Shown: piece by piece, positions 52,542-62,133 of the stretch
Layout: each line of letters begins with the position of its first letter
Numbering within the stretch: the first letter of the stretch is position 1
NCBI GenBank assembly: GCA_963797335.1
Contig: CAWCOU010000006.1
Location: 1,116,001-1,180,000 of the forward strand
DNA from: CAWCOU01 sp963797335
GTDB lineage: Bacteria > Pseudomonadota > Gammaproteobacteria > JAURND01
DNA length: 64,000 bases
Direction: 5' to 3'
Program-made: the position numbers and the translations under genes
The notes under the pieces: generated by a model
What the model was told of the DNA's origin: nothing
Database searches by the model: none
What the model saw: the letters and a program-made list of their open reading frames with translations, nothing else

Positions 52542-52767
52542 TGCTTTAGAAGCATTGCAAATTGCTGCCGGAGTATCGCCGGGAAAAGTGAGTTTAACCA
52601 TACGCACTATTTTGTTAACTCTGATCTTCGTATGGGCTGCTGCCTGTGTGTACAGCAAAATCCATCACTTTCGTCATCACGATGTGGATATGTTTGATGC
52701 ACACAGACAATTGCTGCGAATTTTGTTCATCGTCGCTATTGCCGTTGCTCTAGTATTTATCAGTTAA
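52525..52767 (+). CDS. ICE conjugation protein, TIGR03758 (DUF3262) family
   Basis: 80 residues with two hydrophobic segments (~22-45 and ~60-80) and HRQLLRILFIV before the second. It overlaps the RAQPRD gene by 17 bp. Its size, topology and place in the operon match TIGR03758, a small pilin-like or channel protein. Confidence 0.82.
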   Translation: MMTTNSALEALQIAAGVSPGKVSLTIRTILLTLIFVWAAACVYSKIHHFRHHDVDMFDAHRQLLRILFIVAIAVALVFIS

Positions 52768-52786
52768 TTTATTTGGGAGTCAAACT

Positions 52787-53155
52787 ATGTTTAGCCACTA
52801 TATACAAAAAATCAAATACGGATTTTATTTCTTATTGATTAATGTGATGACATCGCCGGTCTGGGCTGATTTACCTAAACCTCCAGATAGCGACATTACT
52901 CAGGATGGCACTACCGACTGGATTGATGTGGGCGGCCATCTAACCTATAAGACTTTAAGTTATGCGTTAATTGCTTTAGGAGCAATGATTGTTGCCGGCA
53001 GCGCCTTCGGTATCTTTAAAGCCTATCATGCAGCTCAGGAAAAGCAGGATTTAGGGCATTTTTTCAAACATTCGGCTGTCTCGGTTGCTGCTGCCGCGAT
53101 CGGCGCGGGTTTGTTGTTCGCCGGTTATACAATTATCCCACACGTGGACGGCTAA
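52787..53155 (+). CDS. ICE conjugation protein, TIGR03745 (DUF2976) family
   Basis: 122 residues with a signal peptide (YFLLINVMTSPVWA) and two hydrophobic helices (SYALIALGAMIVAGSAFGIF; SVAAAAIGAGLLFAGYTII). It is the size and layout of TIGR03745, a TraA/VirB2-like pilin candidate of GI-type systems. TGGGAG lies before the ATG. Confidence 0.85.
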   Translation: MFSHYIQKIKYGFYFLLINVMTSPVWADLPKPPDSDITQDGTTDWIDVGGHLTYKTLSYALIALGAMIVAGSAFGIFKAYHAAQEKQDLGHFFKHSAVSVAAAAIGAGLLFAGYTIIPHVDG

Positions 53156-53170
53156 GATAGGAATTTCAGA

Positions 53171-53518
53171 ATGTTACTCAATCTGATTAATCACAAAATG
53201 CCGATTTACAAAGATTGTACGCTGTTTGAATTACTGATTGTGAGTTGCGGCTATTTGATTCTAGGCGGCATTTCTTTATCTCTGCTCAGTTGGCTGTTGA
53301 CAGGTTTTGCATCCATTGGCTTTGCGTTGATCTTAATTACCTTGGTTCATAGCACTCGTTTCTTACTTGGTCGCCTGCAACGATTGAAATACGGAAAACC
53401 GTATGGATATTACCAGCAGCTTTTTCTAAAACAGGTTATGCAGACTTCCTGGCTTGGTTCCCTTTGGAAAACCCGGCTTATTACTCGAACTGGACGCTGG
53501 TCAATCAGGAGAATGTAA
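53171..53518 (+). CDS. ICE conjugation protein, TIGR03750 (DUF3487) family
   Basis: 115 residues, two helices (~25-65), and the conserved end RLKYGKPYGYYQQLFLK. It corresponds to the TraL-like position of GI-type operons. The stop abuts the ATG of the next gene. Confidence 0.83.
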   Translation: MLLNLINHKMPIYKDCTLFELLIVSCGYLILGGISLSLLSWLLTGFASIGFALILITLVHSTRFLLGRLQRLKYGKPYGYYQQLFLKQVMQTSWLGSLWKTRLITRTGRWSIRRM

Positions 53519-54145
53519 ATGGCTCTATTTAATGCCTGGAAAAAACAAGATCGTGATTATGCTGTAATTCGAGCGCAGACTGTTTTTATTGGACTGTTGT
53601 TTTTGCTCTGCGCTTTATTTTGCATTGGGTGGATGACAGCACCTTCGCGATTACGTGTTTATATTCCCCCCGACATTTCCAATGGTGCGACCCTTAAAAT
53701 CAATGAAATACCCAACCCGCTGATTTACAGCTTTGCTTATGAAGTATGGCAAGAGCTGAATTATTGGCCGGAAGATGGCAGTAAAGACTATACGAAGAAT
53801 CTACGTATTTTTTCTGCTTATGTGACGCCCGAGTTTCAATCGCAATTGAATCAAGAATATAACGATTTGCTGGCTGCGGGACAAATTCAGCGGCAACGCT
53901 TTATCCAAGGGATTGCAGGCAGTGCTTATGATGCCAGCCATGTTAAAAAGCTTAGCAGCAATACATGGGAAGTGGATTTGAAAGTGCGACTCATGGAATA
54001 CAAGAACAATCAGTTGGTCAAAGATACGGAGATCCTCTATCCCTTGCTGGTCACACGCCACGATGTCTCCAATAGTTTAAACCCTTATGGATTAGCTATT
54101 GCAGGATTTATCACGCCGCCGCAACGCCTGAAGACTTATATTTAA
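53519..54145 (+). CDS. ICE conjugation protein, TIGR03746 (DUF2895) family
   Basis: 208 residues. One N-terminal helix (~24-42, LLFLLCALFCIGWM) and a periplasmic domain with LRVYIPPDISNGATLKINE, YSFAYEVWQELNYWPEDG and LLVTRHDVSNSLNPYGLAI. It matches the TraE/VirB8-like member of GI-type systems, an inner-membrane scaffold. Confidence 0.85.
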   Translation: MALFNAWKKQDRDYAVIRAQTVFIGLLFLLCALFCIGWMTAPSRLRVYIPPDISNGATLKINEIPNPLIYSFAYEVWQELNYWPEDGSKDYTKNLRIFSAYVTPEFQSQLNQEYNDLLAAGQIQRQRFIQGIAGSAYDASHVKKLSSNTWEVDLKVRLMEYKNNQLVKDTEILYPLLVTRHDVSNSLNPYGLAIAGFITPPQRLKTYI

Positions 54146-54158
54146 AGGAGATGCTGAC

Positions 54159-55058
54159 ATGAAACCTATTTATCTGGCACTTCTTCTACCATTAACCCTG
54201 ACGCAGACTGCCCAAGCTGAGCCGTTGCCACTATCCGCATTACCGTTATCTACCGAGCAGATTGCCGCATTACGTGCCGTACAGACTGAAGATATTACCG
54301 AAGGACAGCTAACCTGGAGAGGTGATCCCTTATCTATTGCTCTGCCGCTGGGGAAAGAAAAAAGAGTGATTTTCCCCGAACCTGTAGAAGTCGATATCAA
54401 TGGTAAGCTGACCACCGATCAATTGCGCATTATCAATAACGATCAGAACTTATACCTCACCGCACAATCCGGTTTTCCTAAAACCCGTGTGTACGTCACA
54501 TTAAAAAAGTCGCAGCAAATTATTTTGTTGGATTTACTGACGGCAGATGTCGGTAATAACATCACTCAGAAAATCGTCATATCCGACAAAAAAGTAAGCC
54601 CACCTATTGCAGAGGCTAAAAATAATTCGGCAGATTCCAGCAGTGAAGAAAAAATAATGTCGGCTGATGCGTATGTCACTGCAACCCGTTTTGCCTGGCA
54701 ACAGCTATATGCTCCGCAACGCTTACTGAATTCAGATTCGGGATTCACGCGAACGCCCATGCGCAGTGAATTTTGGACGCCGGAACTAGTCTATGGCGAT
54801 AAGGTTTTAGCGCATCCACAAGCCTCTTGGCAATTGGACGGGCTGTATGTCACAGCCGTGGAATTACGCAATAAATATTCGCACACGGCAACGGTGAGCC
54901 TATCGCACGATCTTTGTGGCAATTGGCAAGCCGCAACCTTATATCCAAATCGTCATTTAAAACCAATGGGGGAAAAATCGGGGGATGCTACCACTTTATT
55001 TTTAATATCGACCCAACCCTTTGGTCAGGCAATGGAGGTCTGTCATGGCGGCACATAA
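54159..55058 (+). CDS. ICE conjugation protein, TIGR03749 (DUF3438) family
   Basis: 299 residues with a signal peptide (MKPIYLALLLPLTLTQTAQA). LTWRGDPLSIALPLGKEKRV, FPKTRVYVTL and LVYGDKVLAHPQASWQLDG fit TIGR03749, the TraK/VirB9-like core component in the periplasm. It overlaps the next gene by 14 bp. AAAGGAGATG before the ATG supports the start. Confidence 0.85.
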   Translation: MKPIYLALLLPLTLTQTAQAEPLPLSALPLSTEQIAALRAVQTEDITEGQLTWRGDPLSIALPLGKEKRVIFPEPVEVDINGKLTTDQLRIINNDQNLYLTAQSGFPKTRVYVTLKKSQQIILLDLLTADVGNNITQKIVISDKKVSPPIAEAKNNSADSSSEEKIMSADAYVTATRFAWQQLYAPQRLLNSDSGFTRTPMRSEFWTPELVYGDKVLAHPQASWQLDGLYVTAVELRNKYSHTATVSLSHDLCGNWQAATLYPNRHLKPMGEKSGDATTLFLISTQPFGQAMEVCHGGT

Positions 55059-56322
55059 AACGAATGGCTTGCTTAAATTTGTACTGATTCCAGTTATTGC
55101 TCTGGTTATTGTCGTTGTTTTATCAATGGCGCATGGTGGTAAAGGAAAAGAAGCCACTGCCTCACTCAATACCAACCCTAAAAACGCCAAAAATACGGCG
55201 TCTAAGGATAGTGCAGCAGAGTCTCTAGATACCCTGACCGCACAATTGTCAGCCACCCAACAACAAGTCAATACCGTAGCGAAAAACAATGCAGACCTCC
55301 AACAGCAGAATCAACAATTACTGGCACAACTGCAAAGCAAAAAGGAGAAAGAAAACGGCGATCTATCGCAGCAGTTGGCTGAACTCAAAGCACATGTTCA
55401 AACGCTTGATAAAACCGATGTCAACCATCTACCCGTCAATACGGAAAATGTCTCACAGCCGATTACCTCAGTGCCAGAATTAGCTGATACGTTAGGCGAC
55501 CCTAAAGAGCGCGCCAAGCATATACAAGATAAAGAGGTGACGGCGGATGAGAAAAAACCGACACCCATTCCTTTTTATACTATCCCCGCCAATGCGACGG
55601 CAGTGGAAGACAGGCTCATGACACCACTAGTCGGTCGGATTCCAGTGAAGGGTGTAGTAACCGATCCGTACCCATTCAAGATCGTCTTTTCGGATAACAC
55701 CCTTGCCGCCAATGGGTGGCGTGTTCCTAATTTGCGACAGATGATTGTCAGTGGCTACACCGAAGGTGACTTAAATCTAGTTAGCACCCGCGGTTGGGTC
55801 ACTTCATTAACGTTCGTGTTTGCCGACGGTACAATCTCAACTACCTCATCGAATGACAACAACATTGGAAAATACAGCAAAGACAATGCGTTGGGATATC
55901 TATCTGATGAACGTGGCAATCCCGCTATTCGTGGCAAACTTATTACGAACGCACCCACTTATTTAGGCGTCAATATTGCCTTGGGTGCAGCACAAGGAGC
56001 AGCCAATGCTTACGCGCAATCTCAGACTACTAACAGCAGTACGATAGTCGGTACTAATACTTCCAGCGTCACCGGCTCACCAGGTGCGTATGTCGCCGGT
56101 CAAGCGATGGGCAATGCCGCCGGTCAAGTACAGCAATGGTGGCACGACCGCCAAGAAAACAGTTTTGACGCCGTTTTCGTATCTACTGTTAAAGAAAACG
56201 GCGAACCACAGATGATCGTGGTGAACTTTGCCAAACAAATCCAAATTGATTATGACCCTAACGGAAGGAAAATCGTTTATGCGCATTCCAGTGATTCTCG
56301 TGTTTCTATGCACCTTGATTAG
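55045..56322 (+). CDS. ICE conjugation protein, TIGR03752 (TraB/VirB10-like)
   Basis: About 425 residues from the ATG at 55045, preceded by GGAGGTCTGTC. One membrane helix (~8-28), a coiled-coil (~60-115, Gln-rich), then a beta-rich domain with YPFKIVFSDNTLAANGWRVP and GYTEGDLNLVSTRGWVTSLT. This is the layout of VirB10/TraB core proteins linking inner and outer membrane. It overlaps the lipoprotein gene by 44 bp. Confidence 0.85.
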   Translation: MAAHKTNGLLKFVLIPVIALVIVVVLSMAHGGKGKEATASLNTNPKNAKNTASKDSAAESLDTLTAQLSATQQQVNTVAKNNADLQQQNQQLLAQLQSKKEKENGDLSQQLAELKAHVQTLDKTDVNHLPVNTENVSQPITSVPELADTLGDPKERAKHIQDKEVTADEKKPTPIPFYTIPANATAVEDRLMTPLVGRIPVKGVVTDPYPFKIVFSDNTLAANGWRVPNLRQMIVSGYTEGDLNLVSTRGWVTSLTFVFADGTISTTSSNDNNIGKYSKDNALGYLSDERGNPAIRGKLITNAPTYLGVNIALGAAQGAANAYAQSQTTNSSTIVGTNTSSVTGSPGAYVAGQAMGNAAGQVQQWWHDRQENSFDAVFVSTVKENGEPQMIVVNFAKQIQIDYDPNGRKIVYAHSSDSRVSMHLD

Positions 56323-56737
56323 TCTGATCGGCTGTAGTTCCATGCGTGGCAATGTCGTGCCGCAAACCGGTCCCTCTATGGAGCAGGTATATGACGGTAT
56401 GGGTGTTGATTCCTCGGGAACAAATCCTTCTAAAATGCCTAATTCACCGCAAGCTCTCGGTGATAACTCTACCGATCAGGGAGGAGAAGCGGACATAGCC
56501 GCAATCAGACAAACCGTCAATACCGTAAATAATTCGGGTGTAAGAAAGACGAGTACTGCTGTTGAAACAAATACGTTTCGCAAATTACCCAACCCGGAAT
56601 TAACCCTATTTGTCTATCCACACCTGGCAGGGAATGCGGAAGTTCCAATTCCCGGTTATGCAACGGTATTTAATGCCTATGACCGTGACCACTATGCGTT
56701 ACCCCAGGAAACAGTACGAGATACGCGAGATAAATGA
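56279..56737 (+). CDS. ICE lipoprotein, TIGR03751 family
   Basis: 152 residues from the ATG at 56279, which gives a lipoprotein signal (LVFLCTLISLIGC, lipobox Leu-Ile-Gly-Cys). Mature part has RKLPNPELTLFVYPHLAGNA and PIPGYATVFNAYDRDHYALP. It matches TIGR03751, the TraV/VirB7-like outer-membrane lipoprotein. It overlaps the gene before it and the VirB4 gene after it. Confidence 0.85.
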   Translation: MRIPVILVFLCTLISLIGCSSMRGNVVPQTGPSMEQVYDGMGVDSSGTNPSKMPNSPQALGDNSTDQGGEADIAAIRQTVNTVNNSGVRKTSTAVETNTFRKLPNPELTLFVYPHLAGNAEVPIPGYATVFNAYDRDHYALPQETVRDTRDK

Positions 56738-59487
56738 TGTTTGGATTAGGACGACACAAGAAATCAGCTATTGCACCGGTCGTTAAAACCGGTGACATTC
56801 AGCGCGGCTACCAAAAGCGACCTTCACTTGCCAGTTATTTACCGTGGCGTGATTATAATGAAGAACACAAAGTGTTTTTATTGGAAGACAATCAAAGCCT
56901 GGCCGTCGGTTTTCAGCTAACGCCAATTGCCTGTGAAGCACGCCCAGAAGTGATGATGGAGGCCATTGCGAAATCACTACAGGATGCGTTGCAAAATGCC
57001 GTTCCCTGTGAAAAAGGCAATCCCTGGATTCTGCAATTTTTTGTGCAGCGGCAACAAAACTTATCCGGTGTATTGGAAAAAATCAAACAAACCATACCGG
57101 AAGAGCGGCATTCTGAACCATTGGTACAGGCACATTTACAGACTATGCAAGAACATTTGGATTACGTAACACGTCCCGGCGGTATTTTTTTCGACCGCCA
57201 GGTCACGCAGCAAGTATTCCGTGGCGGTGTTATTCACATCTATGCCGTACTGTATCGGCGAGAGATTCAAAATAAAGAACATCAAACACGCCGCAGCCGA
57301 TTGGAAGAAATCCAGCATATTGCACGTAAACTGGCCGATCAATGGCGTGCCTGCGGTTTGGGCGTCAAGCGAATGAGTGGCGAGATGTTTTACCGCTGGA
57401 TGGTGCCTTGGTTTAATCCGCAAGCTCAGTCCAACGTAATTTTTCCTAAAGACGATGAAAAACCCTTCGGCTGGGATTTATCAGAGCAATTGTTTTTTTC
57501 TGCTCCTGAATCGGTGGAAGAAGGCTGGCTGTTTAACGACCAACCCCATAAAGTCATCACTATTCAAAACCTATCCAGTCAACCGGCTATCGGACATATA
57601 ACTGCCGAGCGTAAAAAAGGTACGGATGATAAATTATTTTGCTTAATCGATCAGTTGCCAGAAGACAGCGTGTTCTCCATGAGCATCGTGTTCCAAGCGC
57701 AAAGCGAAGTCGATCTGCATCTGAAAATCATTCATGACAGCGCGGTGGGCAGACATGCCCTAGCCATGAAAGTTAAGGGCGAAGTGGAAATTGCGCAGCA
57801 AGCTATTGCCGATGGCGATTATCTCCTACCTGTAGTAATGGCCGTGTATATCAAAGGTGAAAACTTTGAGCAACTGCGCGCTCATGAGGCTCAGGTAGAA
57901 GTATTACTCAATAGCAATGGTTTTAAAGTGATAACGGATGACGAACTCTACCCCGTTGATGCCTACCTTCGTTATCTGCCGATGTCTTATGATTTTCATT
58001 TCGATAAGAAAAATACCTATCGATCACGTTATGTATTGTTGAGTGATATTGCCAAACTGTTACCAGTTTATGGCCGCAGTCGAGGTACGGAAAATCCCGG
58101 CATGTTGATGTTTAATCGCGGCGGTGAACCCTGGTTCTATGACATCATTGCTGACAGAACCAAAAACGCACATTTGCTGCTGTTGGGAGAAACCGGAACC
58201 GGCAAATCCAATACGCTGAACTTCCTTTTGATGCACACCTTGGCCTTGTATAACCCACGCCTGTTTATCATCGACGCAGGTGGTTCATTTGATCTATTGG
58301 CGGATTACTGTCACAGCTTGGGCTTAAGCATTAACAAAGTCAAAATCGATCCCAAAAAACCCATTCCCTTAAATCCCTTTGCCGATGGCCTGAAAGTATT
58401 AGATCAATTAGCTGCATTAGATATCTCTCAACGTCAACAATGGTTGCAAAAAGAAGACCAAAAAATCGAAGAAGAGTTGACGCAAAGTTTAAAAGATCAT
58501 TCCGCAACGGAAATCGACGATGAGAGTCGAGACATCCTGGGCGATATGGTGTTGGCCGCATTAGTGATGATTACCGGCGGTGAAAAAAAAGAAGAAGAAC
58601 GCATCCGTCGCAGTGATCGTATGTTGATTATGGATGCCATCATTCTGGCTGCTGAAATGGTTAAAAAAGCAGGCAAAACACAAATGATTGCCAGCGACAT
58701 CGTCGCTGCTTTTGAAGAGTTAATCTTAAAGATGGAGCCTCACCGTGATGCCGATAAAATCCGACGCGGCCGTGAAATGGCAGACAGTTTACGCTATTTT
58801 ATTAGAGATCCGGTTAGCAGCCAATTCTTTAACACAGTCGGTAATCCTTGGCCAACCTGCGACATCACCGTCGTGGATTTTGGTTTATTCGCCCAAGAAG
58901 GATACGAAGCGCAACGTTCGATAGCCTTCTGCGGTGTCTTCAATAAAATCCAAACACTCGCTGAAGCCGGTCAATACGGCAATCGGCAATTGATATCCGT
59001 GTTAGATGAAAACCACATATTCAGCAAATTACCGCTATTGGCAGCAATGGAAACCCGCGGTGCCAAAATGGGCAGAAAGCTGGGTTGGTGGTTATGGGTC
59101 GCCACTCAAAATATTGGAGATTTCGCAGAAGAAGCCCGCAAAATGCTGTCGCTGATGGAAACCTGGATATGCCTTGCCGTTTCACCCGATGAAATCCAAC
59201 AGGTCATGCGCTTTAAACCGCTAAGCAGTGAAGAACAAGCTCTGTTTTCTTCTGCTCGAAAAGAAAAAGGCAAATATACCGACGGTGTTCTATTAGCTCC
59301 TCGCACACAGGCACTATTCCGTAACGTCCCACCCCGGCTTTATCTGGCGATGGCTGCTACGGAGCAGTATGAAAAACATGCGCGTCGCCAATTGATGCAG
59401 CAATTGCACTTAACTGAATTAGAAGTACTTAAACACCAAGCCGCACAAATGATGCAACGACCAACGGAAGAGTATATCGATGTCTAA
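56734..59487 (+). CDS. VirB4/TraC-type ATPase of the ICE (TIGR03744)
   Basis: 917 residues, full family length. An N-terminal VirB4 domain (~40-430) precedes the ATPase domain with Walker A GETGTGKS near residue 485 and Walker B ISVLDENH near 757. It powers pilus assembly and substrate transfer at the inner membrane. It starts 4 bp before the lipoprotein stop (ATGA) and overlaps the TIGR03756 gene by 8 bp. The DsbC-like and TIGR03757 genes that often follow are absent. Confidence 0.93.
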   Translation: MMFGLGRHKKSAIAPVVKTGDIQRGYQKRPSLASYLPWRDYNEEHKVFLLEDNQSLAVGFQLTPIACEARPEVMMEAIAKSLQDALQNAVPCEKGNPWILQFFVQRQQNLSGVLEKIKQTIPEERHSEPLVQAHLQTMQEHLDYVTRPGGIFFDRQVTQQVFRGGVIHIYAVLYRREIQNKEHQTRRSRLEEIQHIARKLADQWRACGLGVKRMSGEMFYRWMVPWFNPQAQSNVIFPKDDEKPFGWDLSEQLFFSAPESVEEGWLFNDQPHKVITIQNLSSQPAIGHITAERKKGTDDKLFCLIDQLPEDSVFSMSIVFQAQSEVDLHLKIIHDSAVGRHALAMKVKGEVEIAQQAIADGDYLLPVVMAVYIKGENFEQLRAHEAQVEVLLNSNGFKVITDDELYPVDAYLRYLPMSYDFHFDKKNTYRSRYVLLSDIAKLLPVYGRSRGTENPGMLMFNRGGEPWFYDIIADRTKNAHLLLLGETGTGKSNTLNFLLMHTLALYNPRLFIIDAGGSFDLLADYCHSLGLSINKVKIDPKKPIPLNPFADGLKVLDQLAALDISQRQQWLQKEDQKIEEELTQSLKDHSATEIDDESRDILGDMVLAALVMITGGEKKEEERIRRSDRMLIMDAIILAAEMVKKAGKTQMIASDIVAAFEELILKMEPHRDADKIRRGREMADSLRYFIRDPVSSQFFNTVGNPWPTCDITVVDFGLFAQEGYEAQRSIAFCGVFNKIQTLAEAGQYGNRQLISVLDENHIFSKLPLLAAMETRGAKMGRKLGWWLWVATQNIGDFAEEARKMLSLMETWICLAVSPDEIQQVMRFKPLSSEEQALFSSARKEKGKYTDGVLLAPRTQALFRNVPPRLYLAMAATEQYEKHARRQLMQQLHLTELEVLKHQAAQMMQRPTEEYIDV

Positions 59488-60457
59488 ACTTCGGCTTTTC
59501 ATTTTATTTTTCTGTATCTCTCTCAGTGCATCCGCCAACAATACCAATACGGCTCTTATTACCGAAAGTACATTGGCTGCGCTGCCAAATTGCCTACACT
59601 ATCAGATAAAAGGCGTGTGTTACTGGTTGACTGACACCGGAGCAACCATCACAACACCTTACGTAAGCCATTACTTGCCGGATGTGGTGGTCAGTGTCTT
59701 CAACCCGCTCACTGACAAAAATGGCGGAAATGCTTGGCTGGAAATGGACGATACCATCGACCAGGCTGGTAAAGTTGCCGAGCAGGAAATTATCGCAGCT
59801 TTAGCACACGTTAAGGCAGGTGGCGGTCAACATGGGTTTGAAAATCCGTTACAACAAAATGTGTACTTTAAAGAAGTTGATATCGTGGGCAACTCCGCGC
59901 TGCTGCTTCTGCCCACTACACCAGCATTATTACCTTCAACCGCAGATCCTCTCAAGCCTTACTTTCAATCCATGCTTGATAGTGCTTTGTGGCGTGGATT
60001 TCCTCCCCAGGCGGAACCGGAACAAGCAGCCGCACTTACGACAGATATCACCCATTTTATCGGCAGCAACGGCGGAGCTGTCAATTGGGGTGGTGCTTAT
60101 CCTTTTGAAGGAAAGGTCGAAACTACCAACGATGCTAAAGCCGCAGCAGTCATTGCACAGCGTGCCGGTATTCTGCTGACAGCTCAAAATTCCTGGGCGC
60201 ATATTTATCAATCTTTATCCACAAAATGTGGGCAAGAGTGTGATGCCGCTGTAATCCAAGAAGATAATGAAAATACACAATTTCAATTGGTGTATCCCAT
60301 CCAACAATCCAGTTGCCAGGTATTTGGAAAAATCAGCAGTTACGGTGAGGACTTTGAGCAAAATGCGCAAGGAAGCTATGTCTGGGTGTTATGGCGGCAT
60401 TATCAAGGCTGTATTCAAGGTTCAGGAATTTATACTGGAAAAATAGTAATAAATTAG
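59480..60457 (+). CDS. ICE conjugation protein, TIGR03756 (TraU-like)
   Basis: 325 residues with a signal peptide (LRLFILFFCISLSASA). It has the conserved CLHYQIKGVCYWLTDTG near residue 40, cysteines paired downstream (TKCGQECDAA, SSCQVFGKIS, YQGCIQG) and SHYLPDVVVSVFN. It is the TraU-like periplasmic component, disulphide-rich. It is followed by a ~230-bp gap with no gene seen. Confidence 0.85.
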   Translation: MSKLRLFILFFCISLSASANNTNTALITESTLAALPNCLHYQIKGVCYWLTDTGATITTPYVSHYLPDVVVSVFNPLTDKNGGNAWLEMDDTIDQAGKVAEQEIIAALAHVKAGGGQHGFENPLQQNVYFKEVDIVGNSALLLLPTTPALLPSTADPLKPYFQSMLDSALWRGFPPQAEPEQAAALTTDITHFIGSNGGAVNWGGAYPFEGKVETTNDAKAAAVIAQRAGILLTAQNSWAHIYQSLSTKCGQECDAAVIQEDNENTQFQLVYPIQQSSCQVFGKISSYGEDFEQNAQGSYVWVLWRHYQGCIQGSGIYTGKIVIN

Positions 60458-60690
60458 GGCAAGAAGCTTATACCTGCCCATATAAAATTCACCACTTTTG
60501 TTCTGAAGATTATTGATACATTTGAATTTAACTATTTTTACAATAGATTTTGGCTTTCATGATTACGAGAATCATAAACGTCAACGAATATCACGAAATC
60601 CTTTTTCTGAATTTATCGTCGATTTATTGCGGATTATTTTAGCGCAATATTTTATTGCACAAAAATGTTATCAAAATAGTGAACCAAATT

Positions 60691-62133
60691 ATGTCAATTC
60701 TATTATGTCGATATAAAGTTTCACCCTTTTTATTAGCGGGATTATTAATCGCTTTTAATGTTAACGTTTCAGCTTCTCCGATCATTCCCACCGGCAATAA
60801 TGATAATGCACTTTATTACAAAATTGGCGGAGCCAGTGATTATGCACTTCCACCGGTACTGGATACGGCTGTCATCAATCTGGCGGCTGGAGCTGATCTA
60901 GGTCTTGGCAATCAATGCGGTATGTTCAATCCCGCCGTGTCCATTCAAAATACGTTGAATCATCTGCAAGACAGTGTGAATAATTTAGAGCAAACCATTA
61001 TTACCAGTGCCACCGGCAGCATTGCCGAAATGCCAATGTATTTCTTAGCTCAGGCCAATCCCACCCTGTACAACTTACTGAACAATGCCTTAGCAGGTGC
61101 TCATGCTCAGATCGACGCCTCCATGAAATCCTGCCAAACAGTCAAAGACCAGATCGCTCAAGGGAAAAACCCATACCAAGATTGGGGAACAATTTCTGTT
61201 GGCGACCTCTGGAAGCAGCATTTATCTCTTACTGCTACAGGTGATGAAGATATCAACACTGCAAATTCGGAGATTACAGAAAACGCCGGTGACAATGGCG
61301 TTGCATGGGTGCAAGGAAAAGCTGGCAGTGACGGCACTTTACGAGCCGGTGGACAATCTCAACCGCCTATCCATGTGGTGGGAGATACGATAAAAGCTGG
61401 TTATAACGCCATGCTCAACCGAGATCTCACTTCCGACGCAACTGCACCTACTAATAGCGGATTGTCGAGTCAGTTTGCTTCACCCCAGGATGCGGTTAAC
61501 TGGATTACTAATGTGTTAGGCGATCAAGTCGTGACGACCTGCAAAGACAGTAGTTGCAAACAGGCACAGGGTGGAACGGCAGGCAGAGGGTTGTTGCCGT
61601 GGGCAACGTCCTGTAATGCGCAAAATAATAATGATTGTGTGGATACCTTGCGGAATAAATTACAAGCACTGGTTTCAGGTAGTACGCCTATAAGCAAAGA
61701 TAACTTAACTGCCGTTTCAGCAGATGACTTGGTTGTCAGTCCGCAGATCATCAATGTGCTACAGAGTATGGATGCCAGTCAGCAAGGAATATTTATCAAC
61801 AAATTGGCGCAGGAAGTGGCAATCCAACGTTTAATGAATAAAGCATTGACAGCACGTGATTTGCTACAGACGGGCAGTCAAGTCCCTGTCGTTGCTACCA
61901 ATGACCCAGCACAAAAACTGCTGCAACAAGCTCGTGCCAACCTGGACAAAAATATAGAATCCATTGCATTTACCTCTCAAATACGTAAGCAAATGATGTC
62001 GGATACCTTGTCTAACATCATTGATTATGCCAATTCACAACAACAGCAAGCTTTCGATGTCAGTAAAGTCAATCAATCACAACCTGTCATTCAGAACGGT
62101 GCAATTCCAAGTACAAGCGGAGCGCATAAATGA
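60691..62133 (+). CDS. ICE conjugation protein, TIGR03755 family
   Basis: About 480 residues. The ATG at 60691 gives a signal peptide (FLLAGLLIAFNVNVSA); an in-frame TTG at 60655 adds twelve residues without clear signal. The protein has ALYYKIGGASDYALPPVLDT, NLAAGADLGLGNQCGMFNP and later a Gln-rich helical end. It corresponds to TIGR03755, a TraH-like mating-pair protein. It overlaps the TraG gene by 4 bp. Confidence 0.83.
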   Translation: MSILLCRYKVSPFLLAGLLIAFNVNVSASPIIPTGNNDNALYYKIGGASDYALPPVLDTAVINLAAGADLGLGNQCGMFNPAVSIQNTLNHLQDSVNNLEQTIITSATGSIAEMPMYFLAQANPTLYNLLNNALAGAHAQIDASMKSCQTVKDQIAQGKNPYQDWGTISVGDLWKQHLSLTATGDEDINTANSEITENAGDNGVAWVQGKAGSDGTLRAGGQSQPPIHVVGDTIKAGYNAMLNRDLTSDATAPTNSGLSSQFASPQDAVNWITNVLGDQVVTTCKDSSCKQAQGGTAGRGLLPWATSCNAQNNNDCVDTLRNKLQALVSGSTPISKDNLTAVSADDLVVSPQIINVLQSMDASQQGIFINKLAQEVAIQRLMNKALTARDLLQTGSQVPVVATNDPAQKLLQQARANLDKNIESIAFTSQIRKQMMSDTLSNIIDYANSQQQQAFDVSKVNQSQPVIQNGAIPSTSGAHK